Shown here in pieces: positions 8,169 to 17,942 of a DNA stretch of 40,836 bases; the stretch's first letter is position 1; the number at the start of each line of letters is the position of its first letter. Source of the DNA: Burkholderia singularis (GTDB lineage: Bacteria; Pseudomonadota; Gammaproteobacteria; Burkholderiales; Burkholderiaceae). A program made the position numbers and the translations under genes. Where the stretch lies: assembly GCF_900176645.1 (NCBI RefSeq), contig NZ_FXAN01000073.1, positions 1 to 40,836 on the forward strand, given 5' to 3'. Below the pieces are notes generated by a model, which did not search any database, had not been told where the DNA came from, and saw only the letters and a list, made by a program, of their open reading frames with translations.

Positions 8169-8182
8169 CCGCCCTCCGGCGG
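8169..8182. terminator. GC-rich hairpin between convergent yacG and mutT
   Basis: CCGCC-CTCC-GGCGG lies in the 200-base convergent gap (8007-8206), which otherwise holds nothing I recognise. It has no T-run (plus side continues ACCGAAAACC), so it is a weak candidate terminator that could serve either strand. Confidence 0.35.
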
Positions 8183-8206
8183 ACCGAAAACCGTGCGCGC
8201 TGCTTA

Positions 8207-8653
8207 CTACCGCGCGCCCCCCTGCTCCTGCGCGAGCAGTTCGAGCACGGGCAGCGCGGCCGGCAGCAACGGCGCCACGTCGACGGGCAGGCGCTGCCAG
8301 ACAAACGCTTGGCCTTCGCGACTATGCGGCTCGCCCGTCCAACCCGTCACCTTGCAGAAATACAGCCGCACGTAGGCGTGCGGGTAGTCGTGTTCGAGCG
8401 TATGCCAGCGATGACAATCGGTCACGACGATGCCGAGTTCCTCGTGCAACTCCCGGGCGAGCGCCTCCTCGACGCTCTCGCCCGCCTCGAGCTTGCCGCC
8501 CGGAAACTCCCAATAGCCCTCGTAAGGCTTGCCGGGCAGACGTTGCGCGAGCAGATAACGGCCGTCCGGCTGCACCAGCACGCCGACCGCCACCTCGGTC
8601 ACCTTGCGCGAGGCGCCCGTGCGCGCCGCGTCGTTCGATACATCCAAACTCAT
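8207..8653 (-). CDS. mutT: MutT-type Nudix hydrolase (8-oxo-dGTP diphosphatase)
   Basis: Sanitises the nucleotide pool by hydrolysing 8-oxo-dGTP; family assignment is clear, exact substrate inferred. The 148-residue protein has a perfect Nudix box G53-x5-E59-x7-R67-E68-L-x-E71-E72-x-G74-I75, preceded by QRLPGKPYEGYWEFPGGK, a MutT hallmark. The start at 8653 is chosen for its AAGGAGA ribosome binding site and MSLDVSN opening, rather than the longer frame to 8695. Its start overlaps the stop of the upstream ATPase gene by four bases, so the two are coupled. Confidence 0.9.
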   Translation of the reverse strand: MSLDVSNDAARTGASRKVTEVAVGVLVQPDGRYLLAQRLPGKPYEGYWEFPGGKLEAGESVEEALARELHEELGIVVTDCHRWHTLEHDYPHAYVRLYFCKVTGWTGEPHSREGQAFVWQRLPVDVAPLLPAALPVLELLAQEQGGAR

Positions 8654-9519
8654 ACGTTCTCCTTGCGGCCCGCGCGATCGCGCGCAAATTGCCATGCGAC
8701 GCGGCCGGAGCGCGACCCGCGCTCGAGCGCCCAGACGAGCGCATCGCCGCGCGCCGCGTCGATCTCGGCGTCATCGCAGCCGAAATGCTTGAGCCAGTGG
8801 CCGACGATCGCCAGGTAATCATCCTGCTTGAACGGGTAAAAACTGACCCAGAGGCCGAAACGCTCGGATAACGAAATTTTTTCCTCGACCACCTCGCCCG
8901 GATGAATCTCGCCGTCGGGCAGATGCTTGTACGTTTCGTTGTCGCTCATATACTCCGGCAGCAGGTGCCGGCGGTTCGACGTCGCATAGATCAGCACGTT
9001 GTCGGACTGTGCGGCAATCGAGCCGTCGAGCGCGACCTTGAGCGCCTTGTAGCCCGACTCGCCGTCCTCGAACGAAAGATCGTCGCAAAACACGATGAAG
9101 CGCTCCGGCCGCGCCGAAATCAGCTCGACGATATCGCCGAGATCGTGCAGATCGTCCTTGTCGACTTCGATGAGACGCAATCCGTCGGCCGCGAAAGCGT
9201 TCAGACAAGCCTTGATCAGCGACGACTTGCCGGTGCCGCGCGCGCCCGTCAGCAGCACGTTGTTCGCCGGCTTGCGCAGAACGAACTGGCGCGTGTTCTG
9301 CTCGATCAGCGCTTTCTGGCGATCGATGTTCTGCAAATCGCCGAGCGTGATCGTCGAGCGCGCGGCGACGGGCTGCAGATAGCCGCGCCCCTGGCGCTTG
9401 CGCCAACGGAATGCAGACGCGGACGCCCAGTCGATCGCCGCGGGCGGCGGCGGCAGCAGCGCTTCGAGGCGCCCGAGCAGCGCTTCGGCGCGATTCAGGA
9501 ATTGTTCGAGCTGGTCCAT
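8650..9519 (-). CDS. DUF815-family AAA ATPase
   Basis: A 289-residue cytosolic P-loop ATPase of the DUF815 (AAA) family. Walker A is GARGTGKS (92-99) and Walker B FIVFCDDLSFE (141-151). The family is widespread, is often found beside mutT and argJ in beta-proteobacteria, and has no established function. The 30-residue N-terminal part is helical and leucine-rich. Upstream, argJ ends only 25 bases away, so argJ, this gene and mutT probably form one transcript. Confidence 0.88.
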   Translation of the reverse strand: MDQLEQFLNRAEALLGRLEALLPPPPAAIDWASASAFRWRKRQGRGYLQPVAARSTITLGDLQNIDRQKALIEQNTRQFVLRKPANNVLLTGARGTGKSSLIKACLNAFAADGLRLIEVDKDDLHDLGDIVELISARPERFIVFCDDLSFEDGESGYKALKVALDGSIAAQSDNVLIYATSNRRHLLPEYMSDNETYKHLPDGEIHPGEVVEEKISLSERFGLWVSFYPFKQDDYLAIVGHWLKHFGCDDAEIDAARGDALVWALERGSRSGRVAWQFARDRAGRKENV

Positions 9520-9544
9520 GAGGCTCGCCCCGTGTGCGTGTCGT

Positions 9545-10786
9545 TTATGAACGATAGTCGGCGTTGATGCTCACGTATTCGTGCGACAAATCGCAGGTCC
9601 AGACCGTCGCCTGCGCGTCGCCGCGGCCGAGCAGCACGCGGATCGTAATCTCGCTTTGCTTCATCACGCGCTGGCCTTCCTCTTCCAGATACGCGGGATT
9701 GCGGCCTCCCGCATGCGCGACCAGCACGTCGTCGAGATACAGATCGATCTTGCCGACGTCGAGGTCCGCGACGCCGGCATAGCCGATCGCGGCGAGAATA
9801 CGTCCGAGATTCGGGTCCGATGCGTAGAACGCGGTCTTCACGAGCGGCGAATGGCCGATCGCATACGCGATCCGGCGGCACTCGTCGGCGCTGCGGCCGC
9901 CCTCGACCTGCACCGTGATGAATTTCGTCGCGCCTTCGCCATCGCGAACGATCAATTGCGCAAGCGTCTGCGCAAGTTCGGTGACCGCGTCGCGCAGCGC
10001 CGCATACGCGGGCGAGTCGATCGACGTGATCTCGGGCAGGCTCGCCCGGCCGGATGCGATCAGGATGAACGAATCGTTGGTCGACGTATCGCCGTCGACC
10101 GTGATGCAGTTGAACGAGCGGTCCGCCACTTCCTTCACCAGCACGTCGAGCACCGGCTGCGCCACTTTCGCGTCGAACGCGAGAAAGCCGAGCATCGTCG
10201 CCATGTTCGGCTTGATCATGCCGGCCCCCTTGCTGATGCCCGTCAGCGTGACCGTATGGCCCTCGATCGTCACTTGGCGCGATGCGGCCTTCGGCTGCGT
10301 GTCGGTTGTCATGATCGACTGCGCGGCTTCGAGCCAGTGCGCGCCCGCACGATTCGCGAGCGCGGCGGGCAAGCCCGCCTTCAGCCGGTCGAGCGGCAGC
10401 GGCTCGAGAATCACGCCGGTCGAGAACGGCAACACCTGGTCCGCGTGGATTCCGATCAGATGCGCCAGCGCCGCGCAGGTTTCGCGCGCGTGCATCAGGC
10501 CCGGCTCGCCCGTGCCCGCGTTCGCCACGCCGGTATTGACGACGAGCGCGCGAATCCCGGCGCCGCCCGCCCGCGCCTTCGCGAGATGCTCGCGGCACAC
10601 TGTGACGGGCGCGGCGCAGAAGCGGTTTTCGGTAAACACGCCCGAGACGCTCGCGCCTTCGTCGACGCAGACGACGAGCACGTCCTTGCGGTTCGGTTTG
10701 CGAATGTGCGCCTCCGCCCAACCGAGCGTGACGCCGGCGACGGGATGCAATTGCGCGGAATCAATCGACGGAAAATTGACAGCCAT
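9545..10786 (-). CDS. argJ: bifunctional ornithine acetyltransferase / N-acetylglutamate synthase
   Basis: Transfers the acetyl group from N-acetylornithine to glutamate, and can also make N-acetylglutamate from acetyl-CoA, in cyclic arginine synthesis. The 413-residue precursor self-cleaves at the conserved [16 protein letters not shown] segment, where T197 becomes the N-terminal nucleophile of the beta chain. The start at 10786 (MAVNFPSID) matches the usual family N-terminus; a frame five codons longer exists but is unneeded. Length is normal. It lies downstream of secA after a hairpin. Confidence 0.94.
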   Translation of the reverse strand: MAVNFPSIDSAQLHPVAGVTLGWAEAHIRKPNRKDVLVVCVDEGASVSGVFTENRFCAAPVTVCREHLAKARAGGAGIRALVVNTGVANAGTGEPGLMHARETCAALAHLIGIHADQVLPFSTGVILEPLPLDRLKAGLPAALANRAGAHWLEAAQSIMTTDTQPKAASRQVTIEGHTVTLTGISKGAGMIKPNMATMLGFLAFDAKVAQPVLDVLVKEVADRSFNCITVDGDTSTNDSFILIASGRASLPEITSIDSPAYAALRDAVTELAQTLAQLIVRDGEGATKFITVQVEGGRSADECRRIAYAIGHSPLVKTAFYASDPNLGRILAAIGYAGVADLDVGKIDLYLDDVLVAHAGGRNPAYLEEEGQRVMKQSEITIRVLLGRGDAQATVWTCDLSHEYVSINADYRS

Positions 10787-10803
10787 CTGAAGCACCTGCA
10801 CCG

Positions 10804-10832
10804 AAGGAAAATGCCGGCACGCACGCCGGCAT
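10804..10832 (-). terminator. hairpin terminator after secA, before argJ
   Basis: An 8-bp perfect stem ATGCCGGC / GCCGGCAT (10811-10818, 10825-10832) with a 6-base loop, followed on the minus strand by TTTTCC. It lies in the 224-base secA-argJ gap close to the argJ start, so it may separate the two genes or act in the argJ leader. The rest of that gap shows nothing recognisable. Confidence 0.5.
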
Positions 10833-11010
10833 TGATGGATTGAAGAACGAGCGGCCGCTTACGCGCCGCCCACACCATGACCGCAAAAAACGCTATCGCA
10901 CAGACGACGCGGCGCGCTCATCGCGCGCCGCCTTCGATCGGCACCTCGCCGCCGCGCGCACCGGCCACCCTTTCAGGCGGCGGCGCTCGACGCAACGCCG
11001 GGCCTGCCCA

Positions 11011-13806
11011 TCACGTCAGTTTGCCGTGACAATGCTTGTACTTCTTGCCGCTACCGCACGGACACGGATCGTTGCGGCCGACTCTCGGCACTTCGCCTGC
11101 CTGCCCGCCGTGACTCGCCGCATGGCCGGCCATATCGGCCGTCGCTTCCGCCACCGCCGCGCCTGCTGCCGTGGCCGTGGCAGCCGCGGTGAAATCGGCA
11201 TGCTGATATTCGACGTGATCGAGATGGCCTCCGCCCTGCTCCTCGATCTGCTCGGCCGCCTCCTCGAGCTGCTCGGGCGACTGGATTTGCACGTTCATCA
11301 CGATCCGCGTGACTTCGAGCTTGATCGCATCGAGCATCGCGGCGAACAGCTCGAATGCCTCGCGCTTGTATTCCTGCTTCGGGTTCTTTTGCGCATAGCC
11401 GCGCAAATGGATCCCCTGGCGCAGATGATCGAGCGCGGCGAGATGCTCGCGCCATAGGCGATCGAGCGTTTGCAGCATGATCGAGCGCTCGAACGCGTTG
11501 AACGACTCGCGGCCGACGAGAGCGACCTTCGCCTCGTAATGTTCGTCGGCTGCCGTCGTGACAGCGTCGAGGATCTCGTCGGCGCTGATCGACGACGACT
11601 CGTTCACCATTTCCTGGATCGCGAGATCGAGTTGCCAGTCCTGGCGCAGCGCCTCTTCAAGCTCGGGAACGTCCCACTGCTCCTCGATGCTGCCCGCCGG
11701 CACGAACTGCCGGACCACATCGGCGATCACCCCATGACGCATCGCGCCGATCGTCTCGGCGATGTCGTGCGCCTCGAGCAGTTCGTTGCGCTGCTGGTAG
11801 ATCACCTTGCGCTGATCGTTCGCGACGTCGTCGTATTCGAGCAGTTGCTTGCGAATATCGAAGTTGCGCGCTTCCACCTTGCGCTGCGCCGATTCGATCG
11901 AGCGCGTGACGATGCCCGCTTCGATCGCCTCGCCCTCCGGCATCTTCAGGCGGTCCATGATCGCGCGCACGCGGTCGCCCGCGAAGATGCGCAGCAGCGG
12001 GTCCTCGAGCGACAAGTAGAAGCGCGAGGAGCCCGGATCGCCCTGACGGCCTGCGCGGCCGCGCAACTGGTTGTCGATACGGCGCGACTCGTGCCGCTCG
12101 GTGCCGATGATGTGCAGGCCGCCCGCCGCCTTGACCTGCTCGTGCAGCGTCTCCCACTCGTCGTGGAGTTGCTGGATGCGGCGTGCCTTCTCGTCGGCCG
12201 GGATCGTGTCGTCGGCCTCGATGAACGCCGCCTGCTTCTCGGCGTTGCCGCCAAGCACGATGTCGGTGCCGCGGCCTGCCATGTTCGTCGCGATCGTGAT
12301 GCGCTTCGGCCGCCCGGCCTCGGCGACGATCGCCGCCTCGCGCTCGTGCTGCTTCGCGTTGAGCACCTCGTGCGGCAGCCCCGCCTGCTTGAGCAGATGC
12401 GACAGCAGCTCCGAATTCTCGATCGACGTGGTGCCCACCAGCACCGGCTGGCCGCGCTCGTAGCATTCGCGGATGTCGCGGATCACCGCGTCGTAGCGCT
12501 CTTTCGCGGATTTGTAGATCTGATCCTGCTTGTCGATACGCTTCGGCGGCCGGTTGGTCGGGATCACGACCGTCTCGAGACCGTAGATCTCGTTGAATTC
12601 GTAGGCTTCGGTGTCCGCGGTACCGGTCATCCCCGACAGCTTCGCGTACATCCGGAAATAGTTCTGGAACGTGATCGACGCGAGCGTCTGGTTTTCGCTC
12701 TGAATCTTCACGTGCTCCTTCGCCTCGACCGCCTGGTGCAGTCCGTCGGACCAGCGGCGGCCCGGCATCAAACGGCCCGTGAATTCGTCGACGATGATCA
12801 CCTCGCCGTTCTGCACGACGTAATGCTGATCGCGATGGAACAGCGTATGCGCGCGCAGCGCCGCGTACACGTGGTGCATCAGCGTGATGTTCTGCGGCGC
12901 ATAGAGGCTTTCGCCATCGCCGATCAGACCCCACTCGGCGAGCATCCGCTCGGCCTTCTCGTGCCCCGATTCGGTCAGGAACACCTGGCGGCCCTTTTCG
13001 TCGAGCGTATAGTCGCCCGGCTTCTCGATGCCCGTACCGTCCGCCTTCTCCTCGCCGATCTGGCGCTCGAGCAGCGGCGGCAGCGCGTTCATCCGCACGT
13101 ACAGCTCGGTGTGGTCCTCCGCCTGGCCCGAGATGATGAGCGGCGTGCGCGCCTCGTCGATCAGGATCGAGTCGACTTCGTCGACCACCGCGAAGTTGAG
13201 CGGCCGCTGCACGCGCGCGCCGGTCTCGTAGACCATGTTGTCGCGCAGGTAATCGAAGCCGAATTCGTTGTTCGTGCCGTACGTGATGTCGGCCGCGTAT
13301 GCCGCCTGCTTCTGGTCGTGCTCCATCCCCGACAGATTGATGCCGACGGACAGCCCGAGGAAATTGTAGAGCCGGCCCATCCACTCGGCGTCACGCTGCG
13401 CGAGGTAATCGTTGACCGTCACGACGTGCACGCCGCGGCCGGCAAGCGCATTCAGATAGGCGGCAAGCGTCGCGACGAGCGTCTTACCCTCGCCCGTGCG
13501 CATTTCGGCGATCTTGCCGTAGTGCAGCACCATCCCGCCGATCAATTGCACGTCGAAGTGGCGCATTTTCAGCACGCGGCGGCTCGCCTCTCGGCACACG
13601 GCAAACGCTTCGGGCAACAGCTTATCGAGCGTCTCGCCGCCCGCGATGCGCTGACGGAACTCCTCTGTCTTGCCGCGCAACTGGTCGTCCGTCAGCTTCT
13701 CGATCTGCGTTTCGAGCGCATTGATCGCCGCGACGGTCTTTTGGTATTGCTTGACGAGCCGCTGGTTGCGGCTGCCAAAAATTTTCTGGAGAAAACCGGT
13801 TGTCAT
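11011..13806 (-). CDS. secA: preprotein translocase ATPase SecA
   Basis: The motor ATPase that drives unfolded preproteins through SecYEG. The 931 residues show NBD1 Walker A MRTGEGKT (102-109), the [13 protein letters not shown]alker B region, the preprotein cross-linking domain, NBD2 with the [10 protein letters not shown] motif, and a C-terminal SecB/zinc-binding tail (C915, C917, C926, H927). The start at 13806 ([11 protein letters not shown]) is the family start; a further 8 codons of open frame upstream are not used. It is transcribed divergently from the DUF721 gene. Confidence 0.97.
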   Translation of the reverse strand: MTTGFLQKIFGSRNQRLVKQYQKTVAAINALETQIEKLTDDQLRGKTEEFRQRIAGGETLDKLLPEAFAVCREASRRVLKMRHFDVQLIGGMVLHYGKIAEMRTGEGKTLVATLAAYLNALAGRGVHVVTVNDYLAQRDAEWMGRLYNFLGLSVGINLSGMEHDQKQAAYAADITYGTNNEFGFDYLRDNMVYETGARVQRPLNFAVVDEVDSILIDEARTPLIISGQAEDHTELYVRMNALPPLLERQIGEEKADGTGIEKPGDYTLDEKGRQVFLTESGHEKAERMLAEWGLIGDGESLYAPQNITLMHHVYAALRAHTLFHRDQHYVVQNGEVIIVDEFTGRLMPGRRWSDGLHQAVEAKEHVKIQSENQTLASITFQNYFRMYAKLSGMTGTADTEAYEFNEIYGLETVVIPTNRPPKRIDKQDQIYKSAKERYDAVIRDIRECYERGQPVLVGTTSIENSELLSHLLKQAGLPHEVLNAKQHEREAAIVAEAGRPKRITIATNMAGRGTDIVLGGNAEKQAAFIEADDTIPADEKARRIQQLHDEWETLHEQVKAAGGLHIIGTERHESRRIDNQLRGRAGRQGDPGSSRFYLSLEDPLLRIFAGDRVRAIMDRLKMPEGEAIEAGIVTRSIESAQRKVEARNFDIRKQLLEYDDVANDQRKVIYQQRNELLEAHDIAETIGAMRHGVIADVVRQFVPAGSIEEQWDVPELEEALRQDWQLDLAIQEMVNESSSISADEILDAVTTAADEHYEAKVALVGRESFNAFERSIMLQTLDRLWREHLAALDHLRQGIHLRGYAQKNPKQEYKREAFELFAAMLDAIKLEVTRIVMNVQIQSPEQLEEAAEQIEEQGGGHLDHVEYQHADFTAAATATAAGAAVAEATADMAGHAASHGGQAGEVPRVGRNDPCPCGSGKKYKHCHGKLT

Positions 13807-13907
13807 CGGATCGGGTTTGCGTCGGTGCAAGGCCCCGGAGCTGTGAACGACGTCGTCCCGGCACCTGAGCCTCGGCGGCTGAGCGTAGAGGTAAATTCAA
13901 ACGACGA

Positions 13908-13916
13908 ATTTTAGCA
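13908..13916 (-). promoter_or_regulatory. candidate extended -10 of the secA promoter
   Basis: The minus strand reads TGCTAAAAT, an extended -10 element, about 100 bases before the secA start. No good -35 box is seen at the right distance (CCGGTG at 13936-13931). Confidence 0.4.
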
Positions 13917-14020
13917 CGCGCACTACTACGCACCGGAGACTTCGGCGGCAGGCGCAGCGGCCACGATTTGCGCTTGGCACCGAGCGCAGACGTGCCGGGC
14001 GGCGCGCGGGCGCGCCGAGG

Positions 14021-14026
14021 TACAAT
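14021..14026 (+). promoter_or_regulatory. candidate -10 of the DUF721 gene
   Basis: TACAAT lies 63 bases before the start codon, inside a small dyad CGCCGA-GGTACAA-TCGGCG (14014-14032). No clear -35 box. The dyad could be an operator; this is speculative. Confidence 0.35.
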
Positions 14027-14088
14027 CGGCGCATTGCCGCACCGCCCGGCCGCGCGAGCCGCCGCGCGCGAGCTGCCTGCTCTCCACC

Positions 14089-14565
14089 ATGAACCGACCT
14101 CCGAAGCATCAGCATTTCACCCACTGGGCGCGGCCGCAAGCGGCCGCCGACGTGCTCAAGCGCACCGATGCGTTCGCCGCGTTGCGCGCGGGCGTCGAGC
14201 AGGTCTCCGCGCTCGAGCGGGATCTCGCCGCATTGCTCCCCGATTACCTGGCCAACCATGTCGAACCGGGCTTCATCAAGGACGGCGCGCTCGCGCTCTT
14301 CGCCGCGCACAACGCGCTCGCCGCGCGGTTGCGGCAAGTCGAGCCGCGCCTGGTCGCAGACTTGCAGGCGCGCGGCTGGCCCGTGGCGTCGCTGAAAATC
14401 AAGGTCCGGCCGCGGCCCGCGCCCGAACCACCGCCGATCAAGCAGGCGCGGATGTCGCAGGCGGGCGCGGACGCGCTGCGCCGCCTCGCGGATACGCTCG
14501 AGCCGTCACCTTTGCAAGCGGCGCTCGAACGAATGGTCGCACGTCACGCAAAAGCACCGCGATGA
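14089..14565 (+). CDS. DUF721 (DciA-related) protein
   Basis: A 158-residue protein with a DUF721 domain at about residues 20-115, containing the KIKVRPRP-type strand followed by a proline-rich linker and a short helical C-terminus. DUF721 is the domain of DciA, the ancestral loader or partner of the replicative helicase DnaB in bacteria lacking DnaC/DnaI. Assigning that role here is family-based inference. The start ATG gives a basic, histidine-rich N-terminus (MNRPPKHQHF). It is divergent from secA and convergent with lpxC, a position seen in other beta- and gamma-proteobacteria. Confidence 0.85.
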   Translation: MNRPPKHQHFTHWARPQAAADVLKRTDAFAALRAGVEQVSALERDLAALLPDYLANHVEPGFIKDGALALFAAHNALAARLRQVEPRLVADLQARGWPVASLKIKVRPRPAPEPPPIKQARMSQAGADALRRLADTLEPSPLQAALERMVARHAKAPR

Positions 14566-14721
14566 CCGGCGCGGGCGCGCCCGCCGGCCGGCGGTTCGCG
14601 CTGCCGCTGCGCCCAGCCCGTCAGCCGCCCGCGCACCCCGTTGCGGCTCGATGCATATCGCCGTCAGTGAACCTGCGTCCGGTTCCGCCGGGCAGGCCCG
14701 AGCGCCAAACCAAGGCGCGCC

Positions 14722-14750
14722 CCAAAAAGAAAAGCGGCCCGCAGGCCGCC
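14722..14750 (-). terminator. intrinsic terminator of lpxC
   Basis: On the minus strand, GCGGCC-TGCG-GGCCGC (14749-14734) is followed by TTTTCTTTTT. It lies 40 bases past the lpxC stop in the 224-base convergent gap with the DUF721 gene, and marks the end of the dcw-lpxC region. The rest of the gap shows no gene. Confidence 0.8.
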
Positions 14751-14789
14751 TTTGCGATTTCCGCCGCGCTTTTCAGCGCGCTCAGCACA

Positions 14790-15707
14790 TCACGCAAATG
14801 CCGTTTGCGCATCGAAGCCGAAGCCGTTCGGCGCGGCCTTCGGATCGTCGAACGTGACGATCTCGTAAGCGTCCTCGTGCGCAAGCAACTCGCGCAGCAG
14901 CGCGTTGTTCAGACCGTGGCCCGATTTATACGCGGTATACGACGCCAGCAGCGGATGGCCGACCACATAGAGATCGCCGATCGCGTCGAGCATCTTGTGC
15001 TTGACGAATTCGTCGTCGTAACGCAAGCCGTCGTTGTTCAGGATACGGTATTCGTCGAGCACGATTGCGTTGTCCATGCTGCCGCCGCGCGCAAGCCCAA
15101 GCTCACGCATCATCTCGACCTCGTGCGCGAAGCCGAACGTGCGCGCACGCGCGATCTCGCGCACATACGACGTATTCGCGAAATCGACCTCGAGCGCCTG
15201 GCCCGTCTTATCGACGGCCGGATGGCGGAAATCGATCGTGAACTTCAACTTGAAGCCGAAGTACGGTTCGAGCCGCGCGAACTTGTCGCCGTCGCGGACC
15301 TCGACGGGCCTCGTCACCTTGATGAACTGCTTCGGCGCATTCTGCTCTTCGATGCCAGCCGACTGGATCAGGAACACGAACGACGCCGCGCTGCCGTCCA
15401 TGATCGGGATTTCCTCGGCGGTCACGTCGATATACAGATTGTCGATCCCCAGGCCCGCACACGCGGACATCAGATGCTCGACCGTCGATACGCGCACGCC
15501 GTCCTTTTGCAGCACGGATGCGAGCCGCGTGTCGCCGATCGACAGCGCCGATGCGGGAATGTCGACGGGCGTCGGCAGATCGACGCGCGAGAATACGATG
15601 CCCGTGCCGGGCGCGGCGGGACGCAGCGTCAGCTCGACCTTGCGCCCCGAATGCACGCCGATGCCGACGGTCTTGACAATCGATTTGATAGTGCGCTGCT
15701 TCAACAT
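14790..15707 (-). CDS. lpxC: UDP-3-O-acyl-N-acetylglucosamine deacetylase LpxC
   Basis: A zinc-dependent cytosolic deacetylase, the committed step of lipid A synthesis. In the 305 residues the zinc ligands are seen as H78 (STVEHLMSA), H237 and D241 ([11 protein letters not shown]), and the catalytic histidine as H264 (SGHGLNN); E77 is the expected general base. The start at 15707 ([10 protein letters not shown]) is the family start. The frame extends 10 codons further but is not needed. The leader contains a hairpin and a TATAAT promoter element, so lpxC is probably transcribed on its own even though it follows the dcw genes. Confidence 0.96.
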   Translation of the reverse strand: MLKQRTIKSIVKTVGIGVHSGRKVELTLRPAAPGTGIVFSRVDLPTPVDIPASALSIGDTRLASVLQKDGVRVSTVEHLMSACAGLGIDNLYIDVTAEEIPIMDGSAASFVFLIQSAGIEEQNAPKQFIKVTRPVEVRDGDKFARLEPYFGFKLKFTIDFRHPAVDKTGQALEVDFANTSYVREIARARTFGFAHEVEMMRELGLARGGSMDNAIVLDEYRILNNDGLRYDDEFVKHKMLDAIGDLYVVGHPLLASYTAYKSGHGLNNALLRELLAHEDAYEIVTFDDPKAAPNGFGFDAQTAFA

Positions 15708-15722
15708 GGTGACAGTCTTCTT

Positions 15723-15739
15723 GATTGAGATTTTCAATC
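15723..15739 (-). repeat. small hairpin in the lpxC leader
   Basis: GATTGA-AAATC-TCAATC on the minus strand, 16 bases before the lpxC start codon and within the predicted leader. It could affect access to the ribosome binding site. Confidence 0.4.
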
Positions 15740-15762
15740 AGGAGTTTTATTTGATAGATGAG

Positions 15763-15768
15763 ATTATA
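15763..15768 (-). promoter_or_regulatory. -10 element of the lpxC promoter
   Basis: A perfect TATAAT on the minus strand about 56 bases before the lpxC ATG. The hexamer 17 bases upstream (CGGCGA) is a poor -35 box. Confidence 0.5.
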
Positions 15769-15842
15769 GCGTAATTCCCTATTTCTCGCCGTGCCGATCA
15801 ACGTTTCAAACTGTTTCGACGCATTACCCTGACGAATGCGAG

Positions 15843-15887
15843 ACGGGCCGGCGCCCGGAACGGAGGCGTTCCCGGTCGTCGGCCCGT
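15843..15887 (-). terminator. large inverted repeat downstream of the broken peroxiredoxin gene
   Basis: ACGGGCCG (15843-15850) pairs with CGGCCCGT (15880-15887), with an inner GGAACG/CGTTCC pairing. It lies between the peroxiredoxin gene and the lpxC promoter. No T-run follows on the minus strand, so terminator activity is uncertain. Confidence 0.4.
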
Positions 15888-15957
15888 GTTACAACTTCGC
15901 AGCCGGCGCGCCGCTGCGTTGCTCAAAGACAACGGCGGGCAACGGCACCGCGCATGT

Positions 15958-16464
15958 TCAGCGCGTCAAACTCGCCAGCACGCTTGCTGCATCGCTGACT
16001 TCGAACTTGCCCGGCATATCGACGAACAGCGTCTTGACCACGCCGTCATCGACCACCATCGCATAGCGTCGGGAACGCGTCCCCATGCCGCGCGCGGACA
16101 AATCCTGCGTAAGACCCAGCGCATGAGTGAAAGCCGTGCTGCCGTCCGCCATCATACGCACCTTGCCCGCGGTGTGCAGATCGCGTCCCCAAGCGCCCAT
16201 CACGAATGCGTCGTTGACGGCAACGCATCAGATCTCGTCGATACCCGCCGCGCGCAACCGCTCGGCATGTTCGACGTAACCCGGCACATGCTGCGTCGAG
16301 CAAGTCGGCGTGAACGCGCCCGGCAATCCGAAGATCGCCACGCGCCTGCCCGCCGTCTGCTCGCGCACGCTGAAGGCGTTCGGCCCCAGCGTGCAGCCCA
16401 CGCGCGCGTCGTCGAGATACTCGAAGAGTTCCGCGTCGGGCAGCGTGTCGCCCACTCGAATCAT
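15958..16464 (-). pseudogene. peroxiredoxin (Prx5-like redoxin), interrupted by an in-frame TGA
   Basis: A thiol peroxidase of the Prx5/redoxin type, normally about 168 residues. The frame from 16464 (AAGAGGAAG ribosome binding site, start MIRVGDTLPD) contains the active site FTPTCST with peroxidatic C55, then meets TGA at codon 79 (16230-16228). Reading straight on in the same frame gives the rest of the family: CVAVNDAFVMGAWGRD and the C-terminal half to the stop at 15958. The family usually has an aromatic residue or another hydrophobic one at codon 79, with tryptophan (TGG) one base away. This is therefore a point nonsense mutation, not a frameshift. The truncated product lacks half the fold and should be inactive. 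A sequencing error is the main alternative. The gene lies between ftsZ and lpxC as in relatives. Confidence 0.85.
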
Positions 16465-16650
16465 TGCTGGTTCTTCCTCTTGCGATACGGCCATTTGCAA
16501 CAGACGACGCGGCCCGGCCAGCCTCGCACGAGCGAAGCGGGCAATGCGCCCGGCCCGGCGTCGCAAGCGACGCGGCCTGTGATGAGCCGTTTCATCCGTC
16601 ACGTCGGCCCGTGCCGCGCGTGCATCACGCGGCGCGAAGCAGCTCGCGCG

Positions 16651-17847
16651 TCAGTCGGCCTGCTTGCGCAGGAAAGCCGGAATGTCGTAGGTGTCGACAC
16701 CCTTCTCCTGCAGCGCCTGCACGTGCGATGCGGCCGTCTCGCGCGAATTGCGCCATACGGCCGGCGTATCGAACGCGCCGTAGTCGCCAGTGCTCACGTG
16801 ATGCGAGTTTGCGTAGCCGTGCTGTGCCGCGGCGACCGGCTGGTTGTCCGTACCGGTGCGCAGCAGCGTCATCGGCGCCGATTGCTGCTTCTTCACCGCG
16901 CGGCCCAGGCCGGTGGCCACCACCGTCACGCGCAACGCGTCGCCCATCGCGTCGTCGTACACCGCGCCGAAAATCACCGTCGCATCTTCCGCCGCGTAGC
17001 TCTTGATCGTGTTCATCACTTCGCGCGTTTCCGACAGGCGCAGCGAACGGCTCGACGTGATGTTGACCAGCACGCCGCGCGCGCCCGACAGATCGACGCC
17101 TTCGAGCAGCGGGCTCGCCACCGCCTGTTCCGCCGCAAGGCGCGCGCGATCGACGCCTGCGACCGTCGCCGTGCCCATCATCGCCTTGCCCTGCTCGCCC
17201 ATCACCGTCTTCACGTCTTCGAAGTCGACGTTCACGAGGCCATCGACATTGATGATCTCGGCAATGCCCGCGACCGCGTTATTGAGCACGTCGTCGGCGC
17301 ACTGGAAGCACTTGTCCATCTCGGCGTCGTCGCCCATCACTTCGAACAGCTTGTCGTTCAGCACGACGATCAGCGAATCGACGTGATCTTCCAGCTGCTG
17401 CGAACCGGCTTCCGCGACGCGCATGCGCTTGCCGCCTTCGAACTCGAACGGCTTGCTGACCACGCCGACGGTCAGAATCCCCATCTCCTTGGCGATCTGC
17501 GCGACGACGGGCGCCGCGCCGGTGCCGGTGCCGCCGCCCATGCCGGCCGTAATGAACACCATGTGCGCGCCGCGCAGCGCGTCGGCGATGCGCTCGCGCG
17601 CCTCCTCGGCCGCCGCGCGGCCCATTTCCGGTTTCGCGCCGGCGCCGAGGCCGGTGTTGCCGAGCTGAATCACGGACGGCGCGCGCGAACGCGACAGCGC
17701 CTGCGCATCGGTATTCATCACGACAAAATCGACGCCCTGCACGCCTTTGTTGATCATGTGCTGCACGGCGTTACCGCCCGCGCCGCCAACGCCGATCACT
17801 TTGATGATCGTGCCGTTGGTCTCGGTTTCCAGCATTTCGAATTCCAT
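16651..17847 (-). CDS. ftsZ: cell division protein FtsZ
   Basis: The tubulin-like GTPase that forms the Z ring. The 398 residues contain the tubulin signature GGGTGTG (104-110), the T7-loop region with NVDFEDVKTVM, a variable linker, and the conserved C-terminal tail DIPAFLRKQAD that binds FtsA and other partners. Two ATGs overlap in ATGATG; the second (17847) is chosen because GGAGG lies 6 bases upstream and MEFEMLE is the usual start. A 183-base gap separates it from ftsA, the largest inside the cluster, and it holds a hairpin and tandem repeats. Confidence 0.97.
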   Translation of the reverse strand: MEFEMLETETNGTIIKVIGVGGAGGNAVQHMINKGVQGVDFVVMNTDAQALSRSRAPSVIQLGNTGLGAGAKPEMGRAAAEEARERIADALRGAHMVFITAGMGGGTGTGAAPVVAQIAKEMGILTVGVVSKPFEFEGGKRMRVAEAGSQQLEDHVDSLIVVLNDKLFEVMGDDAEMDKCFQCADDVLNNAVAGIAEIINVDGLVNVDFEDVKTVMGEQGKAMMGTATVAGVDRARLAAEQAVASPLLEGVDLSGARGVLVNITSSRSLRLSETREVMNTIKSYAAEDATVIFGAVYDDAMGDALRVTVVATGLGRAVKKQQSAPMTLLRTGTDNQPVAAAQHGYANSHHVSTGDYGAFDTPAVWRNSRETAASHVQALQEKGVDTYDIPAFLRKQAD

Positions 17848-17870
17848 CATTGCCTCCGTCAAGAAAATAA

Positions 17871-17892
17871 CCGCTATTCGGCCGTTATTCGG
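17871..17892 (-). repeat. two tandem 11-bp repeats upstream of ftsZ
   Basis: On the minus strand CCGAATAACGG (17892-17882) is followed directly by CCGAATAGCGG (17881-17871), differing at one base. They end 12 bases before the GGAGG of ftsZ. The one-turn spacing would suit tandem binding of a regulator, but none is known to me for this site. Confidence 0.5.
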
Positions 17893-17917
17893 CGAAAGAT
17901 CGGGCAACCTTCCGTCG

Positions 17918-17942
17918 CGCGCCGGCCGCCGGCACCGGCGCG
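17918..17942 (-). repeat. strong hairpin in the ftsA-ftsZ gap
   Basis: CGCGCCGG / CCGGCGCG, an 8-bp perfect stem with a 9-base loop. No T-run follows, so it is more likely an RNA-processing, stabilising or attenuating element than a full terminator. Confidence 0.45.

Noticed and set aside
11470..13914. 814-codon open frame on the plus strand opposite secA, and similar long frames opposite ftsZ (15886-17961), ddl/murC (20807-22627), murE (28873-30780) and pilD/coaE (5307-6818)
   Set aside because: They mirror the codons of strongly conserved genes in high-GC DNA, are rich in Arg/His/Ala, and show no domain or ribosome binding site.
16228..16230. TGA in the peroxiredoxin gene as a selenocysteine codon
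   Set aside because: It is not at the catalytic position: the peroxidatic residue is an ordinary Cys codon at 55. Family members carry a hydrophobic or aromatic residue at codon 79, so a nonsense mutation is simpler.
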